Source: an uncultured Collinsella sp. (GTDB lineage: Bacteria; Actinomycetota; Coriobacteriia; Coriobacteriales; Coriobacteriaceae). From it: DNA of 21,940 nucleotides. Location of the stretch: contig CABRZN010000017.1 of assembly GCA_902475445.1 (NCBI GenBank), positions 1 through 21,940 on the forward strand, written 5' to 3'. Positions within the stretch are counted from its first letter, which is position 1; each line of letters starts with the position of its first letter. This document shows, piece by piece, positions 14,838-21,940 of the stretch. The translations under genes were made by a program, and so were the position numbers. The notes under the pieces were generated by a model that worked only from the letters and a program-made list of their open reading frames with translations, searched no databases and was not told the DNA's origin.

Positions 14838-15986
14838 GTGATCTGTCCGCATTGCCTTAAGACTATCGAGGACGGCGCCTCGTTCTGCCCCTACTGCAAC
14901 GCCTATGTGGGTCCGGGCGATGGCCCCGAGCACACCGAGTTCGTGTTCTGCGAGGGCTGCGGTGCCCGTCTTTCTCCGCACGATCGTACGTGTCCCAAAT
15001 GCGGACGCCCCGCTCCGGGTATCCTCTCCGAGGACGCGGCCGCATCCGACCTGGCAGCGGGCCGCACGGCGGGCTTTCCGCGCCTAACGCAAGAGCAGAT
15101 CGATACCGAGGTGCCTCATGCGCCCGCCTCGGCTGCCGCGGTTCTTTCGGACGCCGCCGATCCTAACGAGACCTGCGTGCTGCCGGCTTTCGATAAGGAT
15201 TTCGGTATCCCCAAGGTCGATATTCCCACGCCCGTTTCCCTGCATGACGATGCTCAAAAACCCAAGCGCAAAGTGCATCCCGACGAGGACGCCTATCACA
15301 AGCACAAGCGTCATATCCCCAAGCCGCTCATCGTCATCGCGGTACTTGCCGTCGTTTGCGGCGGTGCCTATTGGTTCGTGACGACCGATCCCATGGGTGT
15401 CATGCCTGGCTTCTACGACCAGTTTGGCCAAGCTGCACAAACCACCTTCCCCACGCGCCAAAAGGGCGAGGCGACTGAGGACGATACCAAGCAAGACGAT
15501 TCTGCCGAGGTGGTCCAGGAAGAAACCGTGCTGACCGATGATCAGCTCTATACCAGGCTCGACGGTCTGTATCAGACCATCGTGTCCTACGGTGACGAGG
15601 ACCAGATCGGCGAGGTCATCGATTCCTTTAACAACGGCTATCTCCGAACGCCGCTGTCCACCCGTCAGGAGCTGTCGCAGAGTGCCTACGCCCTGCGCGA
15701 CCAGATCAAAAAGACGCAAGATGAGCTCAACAACCTTAAGTATCAGGACGATACGGTCTATGCGGACGACATCGCCCACTTAAAGCAGCTTGCCGAGTGG
15801 ATGTACGAGCGTGTCGACGTGATCTGCCAGAGCTGGGATATCTCGCTGGCCATTCCCGATGGCGAGTCGATGAGTTCCCACCAAAGCGAGATCCTGGCGC
15901 CCATCGCACAGGGCGGCAACAGCGCGCTGAACCAGTACGACGCCAATGTGGGCTCCTGGAAGCCGCAGCAGCGTTCCCAAAATTAG
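14838..15986 (+). CDS. Double zinc-ribbon, single-pass membrane protein of unknown function
   Basis: 382 residues. The N-terminus holds two zinc ribbons with Cys pairs at 3/6 and 17/20, then 38/41 and 52/55. A low-complexity linker and a basic stretch (KRKVHP...KHKRH) follow. One transmembrane helix lies at about 164-184, and then about 200 residues follow, predicted outside, acidic at first and then helical with many Gln/Asp. The positive-inside rule puts the zinc ribbons in the cytoplasm. GTG at 14838 is chosen because AAAGAGG precedes it and the ribbon starts at once (MICPHC); a TTG at 14808 has no site. I do not recognise the extracytoplasmic domain. Similar zinc-ribbon plus helix proteins are common in Gram-positives and often unassigned. 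Confidence 0.85.
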   Translation: MICPHCLKTIEDGASFCPYCNAYVGPGDGPEHTEFVFCEGCGARLSPHDRTCPKCGRPAPGILSEDAAASDLAAGRTAGFPRLTQEQIDTEVPHAPASAAAVLSDAADPNETCVLPAFDKDFGIPKVDIPTPVSLHDDAQKPKRKVHPDEDAYHKHKRHIPKPLIVIAVLAVVCGGAYWFVTTDPMGVMPGFYDQFGQAAQTTFPTRQKGEATEDDTKQDDSAEVVQEETVLTDDQLYTRLDGLYQTIVSYGDEDQIGEVIDSFNNGYLRTPLSTRQELSQSAYALRDQIKKTQDELNNLKYQDDTVYADDIAHLKQLAEWMYERVDVICQSWDISLAIPDGESMSSHQSEILAPIAQGGNSALNQYDANVGSWKPQQRSQN

Positions 15987-16018
15987 TTCGCCATAGTCGG
16001 CATAACCTACGTGCGCAA

Positions 16019-16048
16019 TTGATGTAAGCGCATGCTTATTGCTACAAT
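16019..16048 (+). promoter_or_regulatory. Promoter of the cyclophilin gene
   Basis: TTGATG (16019-16024) and TACAAT (16043-16048) are 18 bases apart, 39 bases before the cyclophilin ATG. The spacing and both hexamers are good. It probably also drives the TPR gene 11 bases after the cyclophilin stop. Confidence 0.65.
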
Positions 16049-16087
16049 TCGTACAAATATGCTTTAAACGCACGAGGAAGGAACCAC

Positions 16088-16630
16088 ATGTTTGGTTTTA
16101 AGAAAGAGCTCTACACGCCTGAGTATCAGCTTGCCGGCGACGAGTGCGCCGTAATCGAGACGTCGAAGGGTACCATCAAGGTCAAGTTTGACGGCGAGGG
16201 CGCTCCCATTCATGTCGCGAACTTCTGCGAGCTTTCCACGATGGGTTTCTACGATGGCCTTAAGTTCCATCGCTATGTTCCCGGCTTCGTCATTCAGGGC
16301 GGCGACCCCAATACCCGCGATATGTCCGGCGCCGACGTCGCTGCCGGTCTTGAGGGCCCCGACGGCATGCCCGGTACCGGTGGCCCCGGCTACTGCATCA
16401 AGGGCGAGTTTGCCACCAATCCGCGCAACAGCCATGTCGATGGCGCCCTTGCCATGGCACGCTCCATGGACCCCGATTCCGCGGGTTCGCAGTTCTACTT
16501 CTGCCTGGGTGCCCAGCATAACCTTGATTCCGGTTATACCGTCTTTGGTACCACGGTCGAGGGTCTCGATGTGATTTCGCAGCTGCGTGCCGGCGACGAG
16601 ATCGTCCATGTCGAGATCGTTCACGAGTAA
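16088..16630 (+). CDS. Peptidyl-prolyl cis-trans isomerase, cyclophilin type
   Basis: 180 residues, single cyclophilin domain, no signal peptide or lipobox, so cytoplasmic. It shows the active-site sequence LKFHRYVPGFVIQGGDP with the catalytic Arg, then a GTGGPGY loop, MARSMDPDSAGSQFYFCLG with the conserved Gln/Phe, and YTVFG near the C-terminus. The enzyme speeds X-Pro bond isomerisation in folding. The start ATG at 16088 is preceded by AGGAAGG. It has its own promoter and is followed after 11 bases by the TPR membrane protein, so the two are likely co-transcribed. Confidence 0.95.
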   Translation: MFGFKKELYTPEYQLAGDECAVIETSKGTIKVKFDGEGAPIHVANFCELSTMGFYDGLKFHRYVPGFVIQGGDPNTRDMSGADVAAGLEGPDGMPGTGGPGYCIKGEFATNPRNSHVDGALAMARSMDPDSAGSQFYFCLGAQHNLDSGYTVFGTTVEGLDVISQLRAGDEIVHVEIVHE

Positions 16631-16641
16631 AGGGGACTTCC

Positions 16642-17946
16642 TTGAATAGCCAGCTGATCCAACAGGGCCGCGCCGCTTACCGCGCGGGTGATTTTTCCGC
16701 TGCAGCCCAGATGCTTGGGGCGGCAAAGACTCCCGATGAGATTATGGGCGAGGCCGACCACCTTCGTGGCAACGCCTTGATGCACCTGGGCATGTATGCC
16801 GAGGCCGCCGAGGCTTATGCCGCCGCCCTCAACGACGGCACCTACGGCAAGCGCGGCGCGCTGCTCACCAACCGCGGCAAGGCGCTCGCCGCCGTGGGCG
16901 ACTACACGACGGCCGCTCAGGCGTTCTCTGCTGCTACGCAGGACGCTTCTTATGCCACGCCGTTCAAGGCCTATCTGGGCCTGGGTAACGCGCTGTTCCA
17001 GTCGGGCGACTATGCCAACGCGGGTACTGCCTTCCGTCAGGCTGCCATCGATGGCGCCAATCCGGCTCCTGCCGCCGCGCTCGGCGAGCTCGGTCGTTGC
17101 TTCATCAAGCTCGGCCGTCCGGCGGATGCCGTGGAGACCTACCGTACGGCTATCGACTTTGCCGGCCCCCGCGACGACACGCGTGCGCTCAACGCCGGCA
17201 TGGGTCAGGCGCTTTCTGCCGCCGGCCGTCCCTCCGACGCACTCGACGCCTTTAACGCCGCTACTGCCGATGGCATCTACCAGCTCACCTCCGAGCAGGC
17301 CGATGAGCTTGCCCGCGTGCACGATTCGCTTGCCGCGCTGTCTGCCCAGACGGCTATGGCCACGGCTCCGGCGCCCGCGATGGACGCTCCTGCCGTCGAT
17401 CCGCTCGATCCTACGGGCGCGACCGGTCAGTTTATGCCCGATCCCTCGGACACCGGCTTCTTTACGCTGTCCGAGTCCGAGATGGTCCAGCAGGACCGTC
17501 AGGATCGTAAGCAGGCCAAGGTCCGTCGTCGCCATCGCCACACGGGTCTCAAAGTCTTCATCGTGCTGCTTCTGCTCATTTTGATCGCCGTGGGCGGTCT
17601 GGGCTTTGCCTACACGCGCGGCTTTGGTTTCCCGTCCCAGGAGTCTGTCGTTACCGATCTGTTCCAGGCTGCCGGCGACGGTGACACCGCAAAGGCCGAG
17701 TCTTGCCTGGCATCGAGCCTGTCCGAGGACGCTAAGTCGATGATCATCTCCTCGATTCCGCAGGGTGCCACCGTGTCCGTCGAGGGCATGGATCAGTCCA
17801 TGACCGAGACGACCGCTAAGGTGAAGGCATCGCTGTCCAAGGGCGGCGAGCAGGAGTACACCGTCAAATTCGTGCGCTCCGACAACCATATCGGCTGGGC
17901 CGTTTCCTCGCTCGATATGGATTTCTCGGCTGCTGACAACCAGTAG
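16642..17946 (+). CDS. TPR-repeat, single-pass membrane protein
   Basis: 434 residues. Residues 1-235 are tandem tetratricopeptide-like helical pairs, Ala-rich with recurring A-AY--A and G-AL--G-Y--A spacing. A Pro/Ala/Asp linker and a basic patch (KVRRRHRH) follow, then one transmembrane helix at about 305-327. The C-terminal domain of about 105 residues is predicted outside and resembles the DUF4878/NTF2-like small domains of Gram-positive membrane proteins. The start is TTG at 16642, behind AGGGGA. The topology, with a protein-binding domain inside and a small fold outside, parallels the zinc-ribbon protein two genes upstream. I do not know the function; a scaffolding role at the envelope is only inference. 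Confidence 0.85.
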   Translation: MNSQLIQQGRAAYRAGDFSAAAQMLGAAKTPDEIMGEADHLRGNALMHLGMYAEAAEAYAAALNDGTYGKRGALLTNRGKALAAVGDYTTAAQAFSAATQDASYATPFKAYLGLGNALFQSGDYANAGTAFRQAAIDGANPAPAAALGELGRCFIKLGRPADAVETYRTAIDFAGPRDDTRALNAGMGQALSAAGRPSDALDAFNAATADGIYQLTSEQADELARVHDSLAALSAQTAMATAPAPAMDAPAVDPLDPTGATGQFMPDPSDTGFFTLSESEMVQQDRQDRKQAKVRRRHRHTGLKVFIVLLLLILIAVGGLGFAYTRGFGFPSQESVVTDLFQAAGDGDTAKAESCLASSLSEDAKSMIISSIPQGATVSVEGMDQSMTETTAKVKASLSKGGEQEYTVKFVRSDNHIGWAVSSLDMDFSAADNQ

Positions 17947-17968
17947 TGACCTTATGGGATTTAGCTTT

Positions 17969-18001
17969 GCCCGGCGCTTCACCGCAAGTGAGGTGCCGGG
18001 C
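17969..18001 (+). terminator. Strong 14-bp hairpin upstream of mreB
   Basis: Bases 17969-17982 pair throughout with 17988-18001 (two G-U pairs) around a five-base CGCAA loop. Only two T follow, so a classic U-tract is absent. It may still terminate the TPR gene, or act as an mRNA end-stabiliser. It starts 22 bases after the TPR stop. Confidence 0.55.
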
Positions 18002-18061
18002 TTGCGCTAGTATGATGAGCTAGTAGTTTTCCAGCAATCATCCAACACATCAGGAGTTGCG

Positions 18062-19105
18062 TTGTTTTCTTTGATGGATATGTTCTTCGGTAGCTATGCG
18101 GGCGATCTTGCCATCGACCTCGGCACCGCAAATACGCTTGTCTCCGTGCGCGGCAAGGGCATCGTCATTCGCGAGCCCTCTGTTGTCGCCATCGACAAGA
18201 ACGACGAGCGCATCCTGGCGGTCGGTATCGAGGCAAAGCGCATGCTCGGCCGTACGCCCGGCAACATCGTGGCCGTTCGTCCCCTGAAGGACGGCGTCAT
18301 CGCCGACTTCGATGTTACCGAGGCCATGCTTCGCTATTTTATCGACAAGGCGTCCGAGAAGCGCTATCCGTGGACTCCGCGTCCGCGCGTTGTCGTCTGC
18401 GTTCCCTCCGGTGTCACGTCGGTCGAGAAACGTGCTGTCTTTGAGGCCACGATCCAGGCCGGTGCCCGCCAGGCCTATCTGATCGAAGAGCCTATGGCCG
18501 CCGCTATCGGCGCCGACCTGCCCGTCGAGGAGCCCACCGGCTCCATGGTCATCGACATTGGTGGCGGTACCACCGAGGTCGCCGTTATCGCTATGGGCGG
18601 CATCGTCGTCTCGCAGTCCATCCGTATTGCCGGCGACGAGTTCGACCAGGCCATCCTCACGCACGTTCGCGATGCCTACAACCTGGCCATCGGCGAGCGT
18701 ACGGCAGAGGATATCAAGATTAAGGTCGGCTCCGCCGTGCCGCTCAAGGACGAGCTCGACGTCGAGGTCAACGGCCGCGACGTGATCACCGGTCTGCCCA
18801 AGACCGTGCGCATCGAGAGCGAGGAGATTCGTCGCGCGCTCAACAAGCCGCTCGACGAGATGGCCAAGGCCGTCAAGGACGCCCTCGATGCCACGCCGCC
18901 CGATCTTGCCTCTGACCTTATGTACTACGGCATTTTGCTGACCGGTGGTGGCGCTCTGCTACGCGGTCTCGACGTGCGTCTGCGCGATGAGACCGGCGTT
19001 TCGGTCAACGTCAGCCCCACGGCGCTCGATAACGTCGTTAACGGCTGTGCCCGCGTGCTCGAGGCCAATGCGTTTGATGGCGGCTTCGTCCAGACCAATG
19101 CTTAA
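18062..19105 (+). CDS. mreB: Rod shape-determining protein MreB
   Basis: 347 residues. This actin homologue polymerises into membrane-associated filaments that direct lateral-wall synthesis. Phosphate-1 motif DLGTANT is near residue 20, phosphate-2 IDIGGGTTEVAVIA near 160, and adenosine motif LTGGGALLRGL near 295. The N-terminus (MFSLMDMFF) is short and hydrophobic, as used by MreB for membrane contact. The start is TTG at 18062, five bases after AGGAG; the in-frame ATG at 18074 is too far from that site. It is first in an mreB-mreC-mreD-mrdA operon, with 21 bases to mreC. Confidence 0.97.
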   Translation: MFSLMDMFFGSYAGDLAIDLGTANTLVSVRGKGIVIREPSVVAIDKNDERILAVGIEAKRMLGRTPGNIVAVRPLKDGVIADFDVTEAMLRYFIDKASEKRYPWTPRPRVVVCVPSGVTSVEKRAVFEATIQAGARQAYLIEEPMAAAIGADLPVEEPTGSMVIDIGGGTTEVAVIAMGGIVVSQSIRIAGDEFDQAILTHVRDAYNLAIGERTAEDIKIKVGSAVPLKDELDVEVNGRDVITGLPKTVRIESEEIRRALNKPLDEMAKAVKDALDATPPDLASDLMYYGILLTGGGALLRGLDVRLRDETGVSVNVSPTALDNVVNGCARVLEANAFDGGFVQTNA

Positions 19106-19126
19106 TTTCCAAAAGGTGGATTCCAT

Positions 19127-20125
19127 TTGGCACGATCTTCGGGTTTCTCCACAAATCTGAATACCAAGCGACAATCAACGGGTATGCGCCCGTTGATTGT
19201 TTTCAGCCTGATTTCGGTGTTGCTGCTCACGTTTTACATCCGCGAGGGCGAGGCAGGGCCGATTCATGCCGTGCGTTCGGGCGTAACGACGATTACCTCG
19301 CCGGTGCGCTTTGTGGGTTCGGCTGTTGCCGCACCCTTCAACGCAATCGGAAACGTGTTCTCAAACCTCACGGCTTCGCAAGACACTCTCGACGAGCTTA
19401 AGAAGCAAAACGAGGTCCTGACCTCAAAGGTTGCCGAGCTCTCCGAGGCTCAAAAAACCGCCGAGCGACTCGAGAGCCTGGTCGGTCTTCAGTCGACCTA
19501 CAATCTCAAGTCCACCGCGGCTCGCATTGTCGGCGCTTCGGGCGATGCCTGGACCTCGACCGTTACCATCGACAAGGGCTCTGCCGACGGCCTTACCATC
19601 AACATGCCCGTGACGAGTTCTGCCGGTGTTATCGGCCAGATTATCGAGGTATCGGCCAAGACCTCTACCGTGCGCCTGATTGGCGACGAGAACTCGGGCG
19701 TGTCCGCCATGGTGCAGGACACGCGCGCCCAGGGCATGCTGCAGGGTCAGGCTGACGGCACGCTGCGTCTTGAGTACGTGAGCGTCGACTCCGACGTTAA
19801 GGTTGGCGACATCATCGTGACCTCGGGCATTGGCGGTGTGTTCCCCAAGGGTCTACCGCTCGGCACCGTCTCGTCGGTTGAGAAATCGGCAAACGACGTG
19901 TACTACACCATTGTGGTGCGCGCCCAGACGACGGCCGAGAACAACGAGGAAGTGCTGGTCATTACCTCGCTGACCGACGAACAGTCGGCCTCGGATGAGG
20001 ACGTGAACACGGCCAACAGCACGCCGCAGGGAACGTCGCGCGATGCTGCGACCAAGACGAAGGACGAGAGCCCGGATGACAGTTCCGACACGTCCGAGAC
20101 GACCGATTCCGGCTCGAGCGAATAG
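19127..20125 (+). CDS. mreC: Rod shape-determining protein MreC
   Basis: 332 residues: a basic cytoplasmic start, one transmembrane helix at about 22-38, a coiled-coil around 85-120, then the two-beta-barrel extracytoplasmic MreC core ending near 280. It links MreB and MreD to the penicillin-binding proteins of the elongasome. After the core comes a tail of about 50 residues dominated by Ser, Thr, Asp and Glu, probably disordered and lying outside the membrane. The start is TTG at 19127 behind AAAAGGTGG. The 3' end supplies part of the mreD ribosome binding site, so expression is coupled. Confidence 0.95.
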   Translation: MARSSGFSTNLNTKRQSTGMRPLIVFSLISVLLLTFYIREGEAGPIHAVRSGVTTITSPVRFVGSAVAAPFNAIGNVFSNLTASQDTLDELKKQNEVLTSKVAELSEAQKTAERLESLVGLQSTYNLKSTAARIVGASGDAWTSTVTIDKGSADGLTINMPVTSSAGVIGQIIEVSAKTSTVRLIGDENSGVSAMVQDTRAQGMLQGQADGTLRLEYVSVDSDVKVGDIIVTSGIGGVFPKGLPLGTVSSVEKSANDVYYTIVVRAQTTAENNEEVLVITSLTDEQSASDEDVNTANSTPQGTSRDAATKTKDESPDDSSDTSETTDSGSSE

Positions 20126-20135
20126 GGGCATGTCC

Positions 20136-20702
20136 ATGGATCTACATGAGCAGGGGATGAGCTCCCGCACGTTTGTAATCGCCGCCATCGTGTGCGTGCT
20201 GTTGCAGGCAGGCCTGGCACCGCAGATCTCCATTGCGGGCGGTCGCGTCAACTTTATGATTATCCTGGTGTGCCTAAGCGTGTTCTCGGGCGACCCGACC
20301 CGTGCCGTCGTGTGCGGTTTTTGCAGCGGCTTGTTTTATGACCTGTCCGCTGCCGTTCCGGTGGGCGTTATGTCGCTCCTGCTGACCGTGGGTTCTTTTG
20401 CCCTGGTGCATAGCGCCGCCGGTCAGACGGGCGGTACCCCGAGTGCGCGCGGCATCACTGTGGGCGCCTTCGCGCTCGTCATTAATGTGATCTACAGCAT
20501 CATCTTGCTGTTTATGGGTTTGGAGACGAGCTTTGTCGTGGCGATCTTCGGCCATGCGCTGCCGTCCTCGATCCTGACGGGTCTGGTTGCCATTCCGTTT
20601 TTGATGTCCGGCGTCGTGCCGCAGTCCGGCTATGGATTCTCCGCACGTGGCGGACGCCAGACGGGTATGCGCTTTAAGCCCAAGACCCGCAAGCTCAAAT
20701 AG
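20136..20702 (+). CDS. mreD: Rod shape-determining protein MreD
   Basis: 188 residues, almost entirely hydrophobic, with about five transmembrane helices. It has the MreD-like VNFMIILVCLSVFSGDP...GFCSGLFYDL motif, where the Gly-Asp-Leu stretch is typical of the family. The C-terminus is basic (RFKPKTRKLK), so cytoplasmic. The start is ATG at 20136, seven bases after AGGGG. An ATG at 20130 would be too close to that site, and longer frames overlap mreC with arginine-rich nonsense. It sits between mreC and mrdA, as in most mre operons. Confidence 0.92.
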   Translation: MDLHEQGMSSRTFVIAAIVCVLLQAGLAPQISIAGGRVNFMIILVCLSVFSGDPTRAVVCGFCSGLFYDLSAAVPVGVMSLLLTVGSFALVHSAAGQTGGTPSARGITVGAFALVINVIYSIILLFMGLETSFVVAIFGHALPSSILTGLVAIPFLMSGVVPQSGYGFSARGGRQTGMRFKPKTRKLK

Positions 20703-20715
20703 GGGAGGCCCGTAG

Positions 20716-21940
20716 ATGTCTTCCCAGTTGACGGTTATTATCGCCGGTATCGTACTGGTTGTGGCCATCGTGGTCGCGCTGGTCATCATGCGTCGTGGCG
20801 ATTCCCGTTTTACCTACGATACACAGCATGGAACGGCCCCGCGCGCCACCGAGGGCGAGGGCAATACCGCGGCGACCGCCTTTAAGGGCCGCTTTTCCAT
20901 CCTCACCACGGGTGTGGGCGCGATGTTTGCGGCGCTTGCCGTCAAGCTGTGGGGCATGCAGATGGTCTCATCGGACTATTACGAGAAGCAGGCCAATAGT
21001 AATCAGACTCGCACAGTGACCACACCCGCTGTGCGCGGCCGCATCCTCGACCGCAATGGCGTGGCGCTTGTCAAGAACCGTCCCTCACTTGCTGTCGTGG
21101 CCTACCGCGACCTTGCCGAGGATGAGGTTCTGGTTCGCCATCTTGCCAACGTGCTTGGAATGCCTTACGTGGCGGTCCTTCGCAATATTCAGGACAATAC
21201 AGAGGGCGCTCAGAGCCTACATACCATCGCGACGGACGTCCGTCGCTCCACGGTTGCCTATATCAAGGAACACGCCGGCGAGTTCCCGGGCGTCAAGATT
21301 GCCGAGCGTACCGAGCGCCAGTATCCATATGGCGAGACAGCATGCCATATCTTGGGCTATACCGGCACCATTACCTCCGAGCAGCTCGAGGCCCAGAATA
21401 AGAAAACCTCTGGCGATGATGATGCTTCTGCTGGCAAGATTACGTACCAGTCGGGCGATATCGTGGGCCAGGCGGGCGTTGAGAGCTACTACGAAAACCT
21501 GCTGCAGGGTATTCGTGGCGAGCAGACCGTCAAGGTCGATGCCTCGGGCAATGTGACCGGTCAGGCCGGCGCCGTTCCCGCGAAGGCCGGCTCCGACATT
21601 AAGCTCACGCTCGACCTTAAGATCCAACAGGCCTGCGAGACGGCACTGGCGAGCGCTATCGAGCTTGCCAAGACCACTGGCTACAGCAATGCCGGCAACG
21701 GCGCTGTGGTGTGTCTCGATCCCAACAATGGCGAGATCCTGGGCATGGCGAGCGAGCCCAAGTTCGATCCGTCCGTCTTTATCGGCGGCGTCTCAAATGA
21801 CGTGTGGACCGAGCTCAATGATGACAAAGGTTCGCACCCGCTGCTCAACCGCGCCATTAGCGGACAGTACATGTCGGCTTCGACCATCAAGCCGCTCTCG
21901 GCACTGGCCGGTCTTGAGTTTGGAACCTACACGTCGATTA
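20716..21940 (+). CDS. mrdA: Penicillin-binding protein 2 (transpeptidase), N-terminal part, cut by window end
   Basis: 408 codons are visible, with no stop. ATG at 20716 follows GGGGAGG. There are two hydrophobic stretches, at about 6-25 and 62-82, where most PBP2 proteins have one. The dimerisation/head domain then starts with the class B motif RGRILDRNGVAL, followed by RQYPYGETACHILGYTG and QAGVESYYENLLQG. The transpeptidase domain opens at GNGAVVCLDPNNGEILGMAS. The active-site SxxK is Ser389-Thr-Ile-Lys392, preceded by Tyr-Met-Ser-Ala instead of the usual Pro-Gly. SxN and KTG motifs lie beyond the window. Its place after mreBCD identifies it as the elongasome transpeptidase that cross-links lateral-wall peptidoglycan with RodA and MreC. 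Confidence 0.93.
   Translation, partial: MSSQLTVIIAGIVLVVAIVVALVIMRRGDSRFTYDTQHGTAPRATEGEGNTAATAFKGRFSILTTGVGAMFAALAVKLWGMQMVSSDYYEKQANSNQTRTVTTPAVRGRILDRNGVALVKNRPSLAVVAYRDLAEDEVLVRHLANVLGMPYVAVLRNIQDNTEGAQSLHTIATDVRRSTVAYIKEHAGEFPGVKIAERTERQYPYGETACHILGYTGTITSEQLEAQNKKTSGDDDASAGKITYQSGDIVGQAGVESYYENLLQGIRGEQTVKVDASGNVTGQAGAVPAKAGSDIKLTLDLKIQQACETALASAIELAKTTGYSNAGNGAVVCLDPNNGEILGMASEPKFDPSVFIGGVSNDVWTELNDDKGSHPLLNRAISGQYMSASTIKPLSALAGLEFGTYTSI

Noticed and set aside
16621..17982. A 453-codon minus-strand frame opposite the TPR gene
   Set aside because: Third-position GC bias explains its length. The plus frame has TPR periodicity, a ribosome binding site and a transmembrane helix; the antisense has none of these.
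1..21940. CRISPR array, prophage, insertion sequence or biosynthetic defence island
   Set aside because: No regularly spaced repeats, transposase or integrase motifs, or phage structural genes are visible; nearly all the DNA is accounted for by core genes.

Overview
The window is high-GC, dense DNA from a Gram-positive-type actinobacterium. Gene content, GTG/TTG starts with AAGGAG-type ribosome binding sites, and the protein sequences fit Coriobacteriia, most likely Collinsella or a close relative. That placement is inference; no rRNA or other taxonomic marker is present.

Layout. (1) 1-2968 is the edge of a cell-surface polysaccharide locus: the 3' end of a dTDP-4-dehydrorhamnose reductase, a convergent membrane-anchored GT2 glycosyltransferase, and a divergent Wzm/Wzt-type ABC exporter pair. 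(2) 3023-3141 is tRNA-Arg(TCT) with its terminator. (3) 11714-3204 on the minus strand is one tight operon holding all seven shikimate steps plus the Phe and Tyr branches: aroF (DAHP synthase), tyrA, aroB, aroA, aroC, pheA, an aroE-aroK fusion and aroQ. Genes overlap or lie within about 45 bases of each other, except that a perfect 14-bp inverted repeat separates the last two. (4) 11805-11967 is a divergent tRNA-Arg(CCG) with a clear promoter and terminator. (5) 11999-14728 is a CtpE-like P-type ATPase. (6) 14838-17946 encodes a double zinc-ribbon membrane protein, a cyclophilin and a TPR membrane protein. (7) 18062-21940 is the rod-shape operon mreB-mreC-mreD-mrdA (PBP2), with mrdA cut by the window end.

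How the genes work together. The minus-strand operon takes PEP and erythrose-4-phosphate to chorismate, then through prephenate to phenylpyruvate (PheA) or 4-hydroxyphenylpyruvate (TyrA). The final transaminases are not here. The plus-strand 3' end supplies the elongasome scaffold and its transpeptidase.

The most interesting signal is in the leader of the aromatic operon. A 20-codon ORF with two Tyr codons and one Phe codon starts almost at the predicted transcription start. An intrinsic-terminator-like hairpin begins immediately after its first Tyr codon, and its stop codon abuts the aroF ribosome binding site. This looks like a compact, near-leaderless tyrosine attenuator. The rest of the window looks like ordinary chromosomal core genes; I saw no insertion sequence, prophage or CRISPR array.
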